DNA of 64,000 nt from Neonectria sp. B-13 (GCA_002682825.1 NOKP01000014.1:1065559-1129558), one strand, 5' to 3'. Shown: positions 1 to 9,277, counted from the first letter of the stretch. Program-made: numbers and translations. The notes: generated from the letters alone by a model not told the origin.

Positions 1-974
1 CGTTGGAAAAGATGTTTTTGTGGCGACGGTGACTGGTGAGCCCACGGATGATGGGCCATGGTGTCAGGCTTGATGCTGTGCAGGGCAAGCGGGAAAGGGA
101 ATCCAGCTTTGTGCGCTCGCTGGTGGAGCCGTGGCACGAGAGAGGGCTTCTAGAACCGGGAGGGATCTGTGAGTCATAGCTGTCTGTCTATCTGCACCGT
201 GTCCGGCGTGATTGTCTGATTTCCTGGCCGTCTGTGAAGCTGAAGGGTTCCCATGGATTGATTGTCGGGCCCTCCCGCAATACAGCTGTCGCGGTGACGG
301 AGAGGCACGCATTCTCGCTAGAAGAGGCAATTTTCGTGCACAAAATCTTCTGTTTATGATTAAGTTTCTGTGATCAATGAGCCTAAACAAGAAACGCCCT
401 CGACTTGCATGCAATTCAATTCAAATTAATGGCCATGACAGAACGCGAGGCGGCGTTGTGGAGGTCGCCGTGCCCCGCGGACCGACCCCGCCAGTTTCTA
501 AGCTCCCAGGACACTAAGGGTCCAGCAACACCAAAGAAGTGTTGGAGTCTGAGGCTCTCGTGAGAACAGACTGGAACAGGTTGCAACGGGAAGATGGAGA
601 AGAAGCCATCGTTAGACGCGGCGTACTACCGACCATTCATTCCCTTGACGCCTTGACGCCCTCTAACAGACCGCTCGGCGGCCCATCACGCGGCCTTGTG
701 CCCCTCCATGCCCTGGCCAGCGCCCTACGTCATTCGCTCCAGCTCAGCCTCAGCGCCAAAAACCTTGGAAGCGGGTTCGAAGCCTTTTGGGGGGCTGTAT
801 ATCTTTTGTTTGATCTGCCCTTTGGGAGGATACGATGGCAGATCTGGGTATTCATCAAGCTGAGGAACACTGGGTGTAGCAAGTAAAGACCAATGCTTAG
901 GTCGCGTCTACGAGAAATACCCAACCCGCCAACCAAGCTCCAAGAGGGTGCCATCCTCGTGTAACACCACCACC
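1..974. other. Intergenic region upstream of the CAP protein gene
   Basis: No reading frame here has convincing protein character. Open frames at 64-414 and 539-886 are short, compositionally odd and show no motif. The final bases (966-974) give an ACC-rich Kozak-like context before the CAP gene start, so the region probably holds its promoter and 5' leader. Confidence 0.5.
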
Positions 975-1580
975 ATGACACCGTTATACCACTGTATTAT
1001 TCTGGCTCTCGCGGCTGTCGGCGCCGCCGAGGTGGTCACCGTCACGGTCGCGCCCACCATCCCCTCCAACGAGCCCTCTTGGAAGCAAGACAAGGCCTTC
1101 ACATCGGCCATCCTCAACAGCACCAACTTCTACCGCAACGAGCACAACGCCAGCGCGCTGACGTGGAACGAGACGCTGGAGGACTTTGCGGCCGACTACC
1201 TGGACGACAACGGCTGCGACTTCGAGCACTCGGGCGGGCCGTACGGCGAGAACCTGGCCATGGGCTACCCCAACGCCACCGCCAGCGTCGAGGCCTGGGG
1301 CGACGAGCGCGACGAGTACAGCTTCAAGAAGGCCAAGTTCAGCGAGGAGACGGGCCACTTCACCCAGCTGGTGTGGAAGGACACCACGGCTGTCGGCTGC
1401 GGGCGGAGGCTGTGCGGCGAGAGCGGCTGGTATCTCGTGTGCGAATACTGGCCGCGGGGGAATATCGTCGGGGCGTTCAAGGAGCAGGTGCAGGCGGAGG
1501 AGAGCAAGGGGGCTGTACAAAAACCGAGGTCGGTTGTTGCTTTGGCGATAGTGTTGGGCTGCGTGTTGTTCTGGGTATGA
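975..1580 (+). CDS. Secreted CAP/PR-1-like (SCP domain) protein, probably GPI-anchored
   Basis: A 201-residue protein of the CAP superfamily (pathogenesis-related 1 / Pry type). In other fungi such proteins bind sterols or fatty acids outside the cell. The N-terminus (about residues 1-18) is a signal peptide with a hydrophobic LALAAVGAA core. The CAP domain follows, with CDFEHSGG, YGENLAMGY, SEETGHFTQLVW and a VCEYWPRGN-type end, so both cavity histidines (EHSGG, GHFTQ) and both glutamates (GENL, SEETGH) are visible. The last 15 residues are hydrophobic and follow a small polar stretch, as expected for a GPI-attachment signal. I chose the ATG at 975 because of its ACCACC context; an in-frame ATG at 948 would put nine polar residues before the signal peptide. 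No intron is needed. Several long frames in other phases over this GC-rich exon are shadows. Confidence 0.9.
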   Translation: MTPLYHCIILALAAVGAAEVVTVTVAPTIPSNEPSWKQDKAFTSAILNSTNFYRNEHNASALTWNETLEDFAADYLDDNGCDFEHSGGPYGENLAMGYPNATASVEAWGDERDEYSFKKAKFSEETGHFTQLVWKDTTAVGCGRRLCGESGWYLVCEYWPRGNIVGAFKEQVQAEESKGAVQKPRSVVALAIVLGCVLFWV

Positions 1581-1737
1581 TGATAGAGGGTTTGGATGAG
1601 CTGTCGTCGATACACATGCTGGACATGCCGTCATCAACTATTCGGGGATTCTCTTTGTATTTCTTAGCGCATATGATACCATTAACGAGAGAATGAAATT
1701 TATACGTAATTATCAACCACACGATAAAAGTATGTCG

Positions 1738-2048
1738 CTAAACTCTGCTCCAAACCGCCTTCGCTTCCTCGGGACGACTCATCTGCAGTAGCAGCACGAC
1801 GGCCGCATTCTTCGCAACATCCTCCGTCCTCACCCTCGCCGTCTCCGCGCTCTCCCCCAGCTTCAGAACCGGCGCGGCACGATGGTCCCTGAACAAGGCC
1901 GCCATGGCAGCCACGTGCTCGACCTGCGCAAACTTCTTGCCTGGGCATCCCCTCATGCCGTCCGACCACGGCATGAAGGAGCCCTTCTCTGGAATTAGCA
2001 GCTGTTTGACGCTGTACAGACTGTCTGGCACACACCAACAGTCGCCAA
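1738..2048 (-). pseudogene. Cytochrome P450 pseudogene, C-terminal (heme-binding) fragment
   Basis: Reading on the minus strand, this is the C-terminal end of a fungal P450. It contains LLIPEKGSFMPWSDG followed by MRGCPGKKFAQVE, the heme-ligand loop with its cysteine codon at 1945-1947, then the L-helix and the family's usual C-terminal tail to a stop at 1738. No start codon belongs to it, and the expected upstream P450 region is missing. The preceding part of the same gene, in the same orientation, lies at 7802-9277. The segment normally linking the K-helix region to the heme loop (roughly 25-35 residues) was not found on either side, so some sequence was lost when the element between the halves arrived or decayed. 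Confidence 0.85.
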
Positions 2049-2395
2049 CCTAGAGCCTGTGGCTAATGACCTCACTACCCCCTAGGACTGGGCTGAACCA
2101 TTAGAGTCTAAAACCACTTCCCAAAGTTCAGAGTACCCTCCTCCCCCTCTAGATCACGATTGGACCCCCTCCCACTTAACCAAAGAAGCACTGATACAAT
2201 TGTTTGCCTTATTCAAGACGCACCTTGTGGTATCTACCCCCCTGAGAACCTATATAGACCTAACTACCCTGCTTTACTCAAAAGAAAAACCACTCTACCC
2301 TCCCCAAGTGCTACTTCATAGAACATACACTAGAAGAACTACCCCTGTCCCCTTGTAGAACTACTCTACCTCCTGCTATAGGAGCCCCCTTATAC
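2049..2395. other. Left end of the element, non-coding
   Basis: CT-rich sequence with many short CCCCT and CTACC runs between the P450 fragment and the gag-like ORF. By position it could hold the promoter or the remains of a 5' terminal repeat, but no copy of it is recognisable at the right end (7566-7801). Confidence 0.4.
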
Positions 2396-2608
2396 ATGAA
2401 GATGGCCGATGTACGACAGCTCCCCTCCCTTACAAACGTAGGGCCCTTCGATGGAAAGGGCACAGTAGCTTGCTGGCTTGCAAAATTGGAATGGGCAATT
2501 GAGGATGCAGAAGGGCTTATGCCTAACCCAAGCATTACTTTGAGGGCCATCAATGTATTGGTGGAAGGACCAGCTGCTACTTTCCTGGATAGTTCTTCAG
2601 TGTTATAA
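2396..2608 (+). pseudogene. Gag-like N-terminal fragment of the retroelement
   Basis: A 70-residue frame starting at an ATG. It contains LTNVGPFDGKGTVACWLAKLE followed by an acidic helical stretch, a layout typical of the start of fungal Ty3/Gypsy Gag (FDG..., then W-L-KLE). It ends at a stop at 2606-2608, and gag-like sequence resumes in other phases downstream, so the gene is broken. Identification rests on pattern resemblance only. Confidence 0.5.
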
Positions 2609-2770
2609 CCCATCTTTGTGAAGCTTGAACACAGAGATGCAGTCATCTCTCGGGAAGATGTGCTGATGGTTATGAATGCCCTGTGAGAGTGATACCCCCC
2701 CTCTAATGCGGTTGATGAGGAAGTTAGCTAGGCTGATGTTGCACTGGAACAGTAGAGTGAGGAACCTCTT

Positions 2771-3175
2771 GTGGCATATTACCAGAGATGCCTGGTGGGC
2801 TTACGACAAGTTGGAGGATGGGAGGCACCTCTCGCTGGGGATAGACCCCTTCAGCCCAGTGAATCCTTCATCCTATCCCAGTTTGTCTCTCGCGTTGTCT
2901 CTGGTCTTGCCGACCATCAGTTGAAGAAGGAAGCCATCAACCAGTCCGCCCTGTCTACCCCTGGATTGAGATCCGCACTGGAGTGTGTCCAGAGAGCCCA
3001 GAAAGTCATGAGGGATCAGGCAAGGATGGCCCAGGATGAGGCTGATCAGACACGCATGGAGATGTTGGAGCGTTTTGTGGCACGACAGATGGGAGTGTCT
3101 CTAGACCAGATTGTGGCTGCGGGAATTGCGGAGAAGATCGCTGGCGATGTTAGTCAGGCGGGACAGTTGAACTAG
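2771..3175 (+). pseudogene. Gag-like C-terminal fragment
   Basis: An open frame whose first codon is GTG, so it is a continuation rather than a true start. Its middle (FVSRVVSGLADHQLKKEAIN) resembles the segment of retrotransposon Gag in which the capsid precedes a helical tail. A charged helical region with repeated R-M-Q-D-E content and the motif RQMGVSLDQ follows. A CCHC zinc knuckle was not seen. It is part of the same broken gag as 2396-2608. Confidence 0.4.
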
Positions 3176-3790
3176 CTTGCCGCCATATATACAGGAATCT
3201 CAGGGTCTACACCAGCATGGGACTCACAGCTGGGAGTTGGTCAAGCTCCCCCACTTCAAGTTCAATTAGGAAGTCCGCCCCCCTCCCCAGCCAAGACCCT
3301 AAACCGGGAGGCCCCTTCTGTGAGAAATGAGGATCATCGAGACTCTCCTGAGAATGCCTCTCAGCAGGAAAAGGAGAGACTCCTACCACTGTGGGATTTT
3401 CGACCACAGAACGCCCCCCAGAGAGAGCACCTAAGAACTACAACCCTCCTTGAAGAGGTTGCACACCCAGCCTCCCCTCCCATCATTCACAGCCACCCCC
3501 CCTTTCAGACAAGCCAGTGCCAGCCTTTCCATCGTCTTCAACTAGACCTAACCCACTCCTTATAACAAAGACAAAAAATGGCCTAAGCACATTGAGCAAG
3601 ATCTGGGCAAGAGAGGGTCTAGGCCCCATTGATTGGGCCAAGATTGCTAAGCGCATTATGGTCCCAATGAATCTCAGTAAGTTCTAGCAGATCAGCCCAG
3701 AAGGGGCCAAACAATTTCAGCACCTCGGCTCCAGAAAAACCAACCGGAGGAAGAAGAAGACTCCTCACAAATGACCCATTGTGGAAATGA

Positions 3791-4198
3791 ATGCAGCCAG
3801 TATGCTGTCACCAATCCGATCAGGGATCTGAGGCCAACATTGTCTCTGAGATGCTGGTAATGAAGGTTGGCATCCCCATGTGGGACTTGGCCAACATTGG
3901 CTTTCGAGGACTCGAAATGAAAACAGCGGACGGAATGCGAACCCCCGTCACCTACTTCGTCAGGTTGAACTTCGCGTGTGAGGGACTGATTCGGGAGCAG
4001 TGGGCCCTCATGCAACCAGAAAAGAGCAAGATGGTGGAGGACGATACCCTGCTGATCATGGGACTCCCTTGGCTGTTCGATGTAAGAGCCGTGCTGGATA
4101 TATTCAATGGTGCCCTGAAGATTGGTGATCGATCACGTGTGAGGGATGGGTGTGGGCAGACTGGTACCTTGGGGCGTCAGGGGACGCTCTTTGTGTGA
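3791..4198 (+). pseudogene. Retropepsin-like (aspartic protease) fragment
   Basis: The frame contains SDQGSEANIVSE, which matches the D-S/T-G-S-x-x-N-I active-site pattern of retroviral-type aspartic proteases, with Q in place of the usual S/T next to the catalytic Asp. It then runs through TADGMRTPV and a DDTLLIMGLPWLFDVRAVLDI segment typical of fungal Gypsy protease domains. In a complete Pol polyprotein reverse transcriptase would follow; here the sequence passes straight to integrase-type sequence, so roughly 1.5-2 kb of pol appears deleted around 4130-4200. Confidence 0.55.
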
Positions 4199-4611
4199 GG
4201 AAAGAGGGGCCTGATGGACCACGAACGGCCTCTCGTTTGAGTCATGGACTGGCAGACATACACCAAGTGAATGCTGCGAACCATCTGTGGAGGGAAGACC
4301 CATGGTATACAAATGTTGTGAAATACCTTGAAACGGCCACAGTCGGAGACCCGCTGAACAGGCATGAGCACAGGCGGGTATTGAACGAGGCCAAACATTA
4401 CAAGATAGCTGAAGGAGCCCTGTGGAGGAACGTGGACCGGGATACATGGGCAAGATGCCTCCATCGGGGAGAAGTGGCAGGAGCCCTACATCTGGCACAT
4501 GATGCAGCTGGGCACTTTGGGGTTGAACCCACCCGGCGTCGCCTTACCGCACAGGTATACTGGCCTGGAATTGCCAGTGATGTGGTGAAATACATACATT
4601 TGGGAGGATGA
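4150..4611 (+). pseudogene. Integrase H2C2 zinc-finger remnant
   Basis: The C-terminal half has ALHLAHDAAGHFGVEPT followed by LTAQVYWPGIASDVVKYI, the characteristic histidine half of the H2C2 zinc finger of Gypsy integrases. The frame stops (4609-4611) just where the C-x-x-C half should come, so the zinc site is incomplete and no DDE catalytic core follows. The preceding part, with LWREDPWYTNVVKYL and GALWR, is the usual spacer between RNase H and integrase. Confidence 0.65.
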
Positions 4612-5037
4612 GGTAGATTTTAGCCATGGTACACTGGTCCAAGCCAAATGGCATTCGATTGAGGACTGAGTCTATGGATTGGATTGGAGTTTGCAGTTTC
4701 GTTTATCTCTGGTTTTTGGTGGAAAATACTGTATGGAAACGGAGATCAAAGGAATGTTTTTCCCCAGCCCTACATCTCTTAATCACTGCAACGCTAAAGC
4801 TTACTACTATATCTCCCACCCTTGTGGGCAAAATTGGAATTTCTACACCCTACCACTACATCACAATCCTCAACCTTCTGAAATACAGCAGCCTGGTTGA
4901 GCACTCTCTCATGATAGCACCTCTTGTGCCGCCCGCGTCATATCACTGGGGAGCCTCACCCCTGACTTTCTGAGACTCCTTGTCCTGTCCTGCCTGCAGA
5001 TCCTGAGCAGCTGAGTCCTGAGCGTTCACCGTCAACC
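4612..5037. other. Spacer between integrase remnant and the unknown ORFs
   Basis: AT-richer sequence with only short, motif-free frames. The last bases before 5038 (AACC then ATG) provide a reasonable initiation context for the unknown ORF that follows, so this stretch may hold its promoter. Confidence 0.4.
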
Positions 5038-5886
5038 ATGGAAGCTCCCCCTCCCTCAGCCAACTCTCCGACCTCTTCGGCACCCGAGGAAGGGACACCG
5101 TCCCCCCCGGACTCACCCCGTCAGGACGGCACCCCCATGGACAATGAGGGCACCCATCACAACGAACCCCCATACACCACTCAAGATCCTGACACCATCA
5201 TTGACATCGATGTGACTGATGCCACACCTGATCGACAACCCGCACCCCCACTTATGGCAGCAGTATTGGGCAACTACGACACTCGAATCTGGAGGGAAAC
5301 CTATTCCCTGGTCCCTAACCTTCTGAACCCGAGCCGCCCAACGAGAGCCAGACAGATTGATTGCCAGACTGTCCTAGTCCATGTGCTTCACAGGGCCTGT
5401 GCCCCGCTCACAGCATTGAAGAAGACCAACAAGTCAAGGGTCCGAATGGGTGTGAACATGAGTTCCTACCACCGCAACAGGTTGATCCCACAGGTGTGCA
5501 TTGGGTTTTGTGGGGTTGAGATGCAGTGGGTGTTCATGTCAAAAGGCGTGTCTGTCGACACCTCCCCTTCGAACGACAGACTGTGGGACAACTCTGTTAA
5601 GCTTGTCACCGAGCCTAAATTCCACTGTGTGGGCTCCTCTTCCTTGATCCTCCACGAACGCGCCTTGATACCCGGAAACATCAAGGCCCTGAAGACCCTG
5701 CTCGTTCGCCGCTCGGAGACATTTGGAGACGCGGGTGACCCCTACCAGCTGTTACATACGCCCACGAGAATTGGGAGCGAGGTCTACCTGTCAAACCTCT
5801 GGCATACATCTCCCCCTCCCCTCACGGTAATGGCCGACCCTCGTTTCGCTGCGCTGCCGCGGATGGACTGCATGCCTGGCGGATGA
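5038..5886 (+). CDS. Unknown ORF A carried by the retroelement
   Basis: A 282-residue frame with an ATG in AACC-ATG-G context. The first 75 or so residues are Pro/Ser/Thr/Asp-rich and probably disordered (PPPSANSPTSS, TIIDIDVTD). The rest is a mixed alpha/beta-like sequence with two cysteines close together (VCIGFCGVEMQWV) and no motif I recognise. It overlaps the next ORF by four bases (ATGA at 5883-5886). The downstream reading frame is already open for tens of bases before that overlap, so the two may be one protein interrupted by a single-base shift near the C-rich run at about 5811-5822. It has no visible similarity to Gag, Pol or Env proteins known to me. The long uninterrupted frame contrasts with the broken gag and pol beside it. 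Confidence 0.55.
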   Translation: MEAPPPSANSPTSSAPEEGTPSPPDSPRQDGTPMDNEGTHHNEPPYTTQDPDTIIDIDVTDATPDRQPAPPLMAAVLGNYDTRIWRETYSLVPNLLNPSRPTRARQIDCQTVLVHVLHRACAPLTALKKTNKSRVRMGVNMSSYHRNRLIPQVCIGFCGVEMQWVFMSKGVSVDTSPSNDRLWDNSVKLVTEPKFHCVGSSSLILHERALIPGNIKALKTLLVRRSETFGDAGDPYQLLHTPTRIGSEVYLSNLWHTSPPPLTVMADPRFAALPRMDCMPGG

Positions 5887-7565
5887 AGTGGCCTCCACTG
5901 GGCATCCTTGATGTGCCTCAATCCTTGATTCGGCTCTTAGAGATCTTCCTCCTGAAGTACCCCATGGATCTCATCCCCATGAACCTAGCACTAGCTGCTA
6001 CTATTATCTTCTTCGACATGGAGAAAAGGAAGTGGGATCCTGAACCTGCTGACAACAGGCTGATCACAACGACCCCTCCTGCCCGAGTGACACTGGCGCA
6101 GTTCATCCTCTACTTCCCACACTTGCTGAGATACACAGAGAATGCTGGTCTATCACAGTACCCTCACCCCGTTCGCTTTGTGGGTCACTGGTACACAGAG
6201 GACGTGGGACATTTGTCGACATTCTCTATTGATGAGTCTCATATGAATGAGTGGAGAGCTAGGCAGTTGGTGGGCCAGCTGAGATCGAGAGCCATGGGGG
6301 TGGACCCTGGGTACAGAATCTACCTACTGCCAGCATCCATGCCTGGGACTCGGATGGTGTGGCCTCGAGAGACCAGAGAGGCAAGACAGCCATCTCCCTC
6401 ATTGAACGCACTCTGCCTTCTCAATGATGTGAGGACTATAGGGCTACCAAGTTACCATGGACGCTCTGGTGAATTGCAGTCACTGGGGGTCCCTGCTGCA
6501 TTCCTGTCCATCTGGAAACCCATCATTCGTCAACCACGCCTAGTTGTTCTTACCCCTCCCGAATCCTATTGGAGACCACATTGGAAAAGTCCACAAGTGG
6601 CCCTTACGGGCAAAGCTGAAGTTGTGGGCCCTGTCTTTGAAACTGTGAGTCCAGCCGCAGTGTACGAATGGGAAGCAGTCGAAGTGGATGGAACGGTGGA
6701 AACTGTGCAACGTCACCTACAGCCATTCATGCCAGAGGGAGGTCCCTCTAGCTACGTTCGGGAACAACTACGGAAGATAAACGAAGACCGATTGAAGATG
6801 GCCGAGCGTCTGGGGGTCTCGTTGGGACAACTCTATTACTCCACTGAAGACATGGCGTTCCGCTGGGAAGGGATGGAGCCTGCCCTGGAGGCAGCTGCCA
6901 GACAAGGTCGACTTGGCGACATTCAAATCCACCCCCCACCCATGTTGCCGGTCGTTACTGTGGAGGAAATTGACTTGACTGAGGATGAGTGGGGTGCTCA
7001 TGGGCGGGAACCCCTTAGGTGTATGATGGATGAGGACACACGGAATCTGGTGCTGGAGAAGATCAGAGGGGTCCCCATTCGAAGTCATGACTGGACACCC
7101 CTGGAGGAATGGATGATGAATCCGATTGGCGTTCACATTAAGGTCTTGAAGGAAGTGTTTGGTGAGGTTGGGATGAACCTACTGACACCCCTCTCTCGAC
7201 TGAATCGCGCAGTTGTGAAGGGACCTCCGGATGATCTTCATGAATTGAAGAACCTGGTGGGGGACGCTCCGGGGCTCTTCGTGAGAGCTATGGGGGCCAG
7301 CCTGGGACAATACTTGGGGAGGTTGAACAAGAGTTCCAAATTGCCCCCGGCAGTTATGGCAAATATTGGTGCACAGATTGGGCGAGAGAGAGCTGGTGAT
7401 ATCTCCTTGCTGTGGAATCTGAGCATCTCCTTGGATGAGGGTAATGCAGGGGTTATTTGGGGAATGGCGGTACCTGTCTTGGGGAGGATCCTAGAGCTGC
7501 CGTTCGTGACAGAGCAGTTGGGACTGGAGGCGGACATTCGAGAGGTCATAAATGGGTATGACTGA
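5883..7565 (+). CDS. Unknown ORF B carried by the retroelement
   Basis: A 560-residue frame beginning in the ATGA overlap with ORF A. It has a hydrophobic stretch near the start (LIRLLEIFLLKYPMDLIPMN), a central Trp/Pro-rich region and a helical C-terminal third. No transmembrane protein, nuclease, polymerase or zinc-finger signature was seen. A short string (ERLGVSLGQ) resembles one in the gag-like fragment (RQMGVSLDQ), which could be chance or a hint of common origin. It may be an extra gene encoded by this element family, or the rest of a roughly 840-residue product together with ORF A. Function unknown. Confidence 0.55.
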   Translation: MKWPPLGILDVPQSLIRLLEIFLLKYPMDLIPMNLALAATIIFFDMEKRKWDPEPADNRLITTTPPARVTLAQFILYFPHLLRYTENAGLSQYPHPVRFVGHWYTEDVGHLSTFSIDESHMNEWRARQLVGQLRSRAMGVDPGYRIYLLPASMPGTRMVWPRETREARQPSPSLNALCLLNDVRTIGLPSYHGRSGELQSLGVPAAFLSIWKPIIRQPRLVVLTPPESYWRPHWKSPQVALTGKAEVVGPVFETVSPAAVYEWEAVEVDGTVETVQRHLQPFMPEGGPSSYVREQLRKINEDRLKMAERLGVSLGQLYYSTEDMAFRWEGMEPALEAAARQGRLGDIQIHPPPMLPVVTVEEIDLTEDEWGAHGREPLRCMMDEDTRNLVLEKIRGVPIRSHDWTPLEEWMMNPIGVHIKVLKEVFGEVGMNLLTPLSRLNRAVVKGPPDDLHELKNLVGDAPGLFVRAMGASLGQYLGRLNKSSKLPPAVMANIGAQIGRERAGDISLLWNLSISLDEGNAGVIWGMAVPVLGRILELPFVTEQLGLEADIREVINGYD

Positions 7566-7801
7566 AGATTGGTGAGGGGTGCTGAGGACGGATATCAGTT
7601 GCTTATATGGAGTTGGACCTGTTAGTTGCTTATGTGAGCCGCGGACGGCTCTCGGAAAAGAGAGACTTGAGGAGGGGAGGTGCTGGAGACACCTCCCTGG
7701 GGTGGAAGGACCCCCTACCCTCTTCTGGGGGATAAAACGATCCCCCTACCTTGCTAGCTTGAGAAAAGTAACTTGAATTCTACAACAATCAGACCCCCCT
7801 A
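7566..7801. other. Right end of the element, non-coding
   Basis: The stretch holds several short inverted motifs (for example AGGTGCTGGAGACACCT near 7678-7694 and CCCCCTACC copies near 7710 and 7742). P450 homology resumes at 7802. No terminal repeat shared with 2049-2395 could be seen. Confidence 0.4.
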
Positions 7802-9277
7802 CTTTTTAATGGTACGGCCGTCATTTAGAGGCAGCTGTGCTGGAATTGTCTTGTTGGCACCCTTCATTACGCCGGCGACAGGGTCGAAGAGGCGTAAGGT
7901 CTCAAGCTATCAAGACAAACGTTAGCGAAGTCACCATGGCGGTCATCACTTCAAGCCTTTTTACCTGCACAGCAGCTGTTCTCTTTAGCTTTCTGAAGCT
8001 CTCATAGCTCCATTCATCCTGTTCATCTGATAGAACCTCCCGCAGTTCTTCGCGCATCCAGTCCTGGACCTCGGGGTGCGCCACCAGCAGAACCAATGTG
8101 AAAGCCAAGCCGTGTGCCATAGTGTCATGCCCAGCAAAGGCATATATGAACATGTTACCCCGAACTTCTTCTTGGGTCAACAGTTTCTCGTCAGTTGATG
8201 AGCGAACCAGGTAAGCCATCAGGTTGGCTCGTAGCTCCTGCTCCTTGCCGCCGAGCCTGCTCTCCTCATACATGGCGTCCAGGTGATGGCGAAACGAGCT
8301 GGTTGCATGGCCGAGAAGTGAGAGTTTGCCATTGATGCCACCCCATTTCTCCAAGAATTTCGGCCCAAGAGCCACGATCAGGATGCAGTTCTCGAGGATA
8401 AGCCGCAGTGATTCGCGGTAGTCCATGACTTGTGTACTCTTCGGATACGAGACAGGAGCAATTTTGGAGACTCCTTAGACCCCAACAAAGCCTGGAAGTC
8501 GTATGCCTTGCCAAAGCTTGCCCGCATCAGCACGTTCAGTGCGAACTGCCGAGAGATGCCCGCGAGCGCATCCGTGCCGTTGTCTCCGCAGGCCAGACAA
8601 TGCTCCAGTATCTGGCGAGACTGGCGGAGTGACTCGGTCCAGACCATGTTGTTCGTAAGCTCATTGAAGCTGCCAGCCGTGGCGCGACGATGGCGCTGTC
8701 AGTCTGCCCCCTCGGCCTGTTGGATAGGTGTCAGCAACGCGGACATGAAGAGTCTTGAGGTCAATTGCAGCTTGCCGTTGACAGACTTGGTCCGAAGATA
8801 GACAGCATCTCAACCGCCTCATGTGGCTGGATGAAGTCACCACGGCGCTCAGTCTGGAAAATGTGGTTGATGGCGACGAAGTCAGCCAGGTACAAGTAGT
8901 ATTTCCCAGGCGTGGCACAGATGAAGGCATCGCCAAGCTCGAGATGCAGACCAGCTTTTTCCTTGAAGTCGAACCCGATCCACCCATACCGAAGCAACCA
9001 GTTGCGTCCACCGGCGAGCCATCGCTCGAAGGCCGCCAGACGAGAACCCAGAAGCAGCCATACGGGACTTGTCAGATTGCCTGGGACGATGACAGTACGC
9101 AGGCCGATGCGCCTCGTAGTGGAGTAATTGGAGACGATGCACCAGACGTAGTACGCCGGAAGGGCGAAGAGCCCTGCTACAAGGGCCAGCGTAATGGGGC
9201 AATAGTCAAGAGCGTTCCTGAAGCTGTCAGGTGAAGAGAAAGATGAGACTGATCGTCAGGGGATGGAGGGTCAACAT
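7802..9277 (-). pseudogene. Cytochrome P450 pseudogene, N-terminal and central part
   Basis: Minus-strand P450 running from a hydrophobic N-terminal anchor (ITLALVAGLFALPAYYVW) through LHLELGDAFICATPGKYYLYLA, FGPSLSTA, the helix-C region, an I-helix AGHDT (near 8130) and the K-helix E-T-L-R (about 7895-7906) to DGRTIKK at 7802. Introns inferred: 8775-8717 (starting GC rather than GT), possibly 8480-8437 (44 nt, or else a frameshift) and 7964-7907. Defects are clear. A TGA at 8701-8699 replaces the Trp of the conserved helix-C W-x-x-x-R motif (QRHRR follows). The only plausible start ATG (9277-9275) is out of frame with the anchor. The gene then runs into the inserted element. The heme-binding end lies at 1738-2048, so the gene cannot make a functional enzyme. 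Confidence 0.85.
8717..8775 (-). other. Putative GC-AG intron in the P450 pseudogene
   Basis: Joining the codons before GCAAGC (8775) to those after CCAACAG (ending 8717) restores the usual P450 sequence FGPSLSTAEGAD. The donor therefore reads GC, a known minor class of fungal introns; it could also be a decayed GT donor in this dead gene. Confidence 0.5.

Larger units (their letters stand above)
2049..7801 (+). mobile_element. Decayed Ty3/Gypsy-like retroelement carrying extra ORFs, inserted in a P450 gene
   Basis: About 5.75 kb separates the two co-linear halves of a minus-strand P450. From left to right on the plus strand it holds a gag-like N-terminus (2396-2608), a gag-like C-terminal part (2771-3175), a retropepsin-like segment (from 3791), an integrase H2C2 zinc-finger remnant (4150-4611) and two large unknown ORFs (5038-7565). 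The gag, protease, integrase order is the Ty3/Gypsy order. Reverse transcriptase, RNase H and the integrase catalytic core are absent. I compared both ends by eye and found no long terminal repeat, primer-binding site or target-site duplication. The boundaries given are simply where P450 homology stops. Confidence 0.7.

Noticed and set aside
984..1696. Three long frames overlapping the CAP gene in other phases
   Set aside because: They overlap an exon with clear CAP motifs; their sequences are repetitive Arg/Ala/Pro-rich shadows of GC-rich third positions.
2049..7801. Long terminal repeats flanking the element
   Set aside because: Both ends were compared by eye; only short low-complexity matches (CTACCCTC) were found, so LTRs are not claimed.
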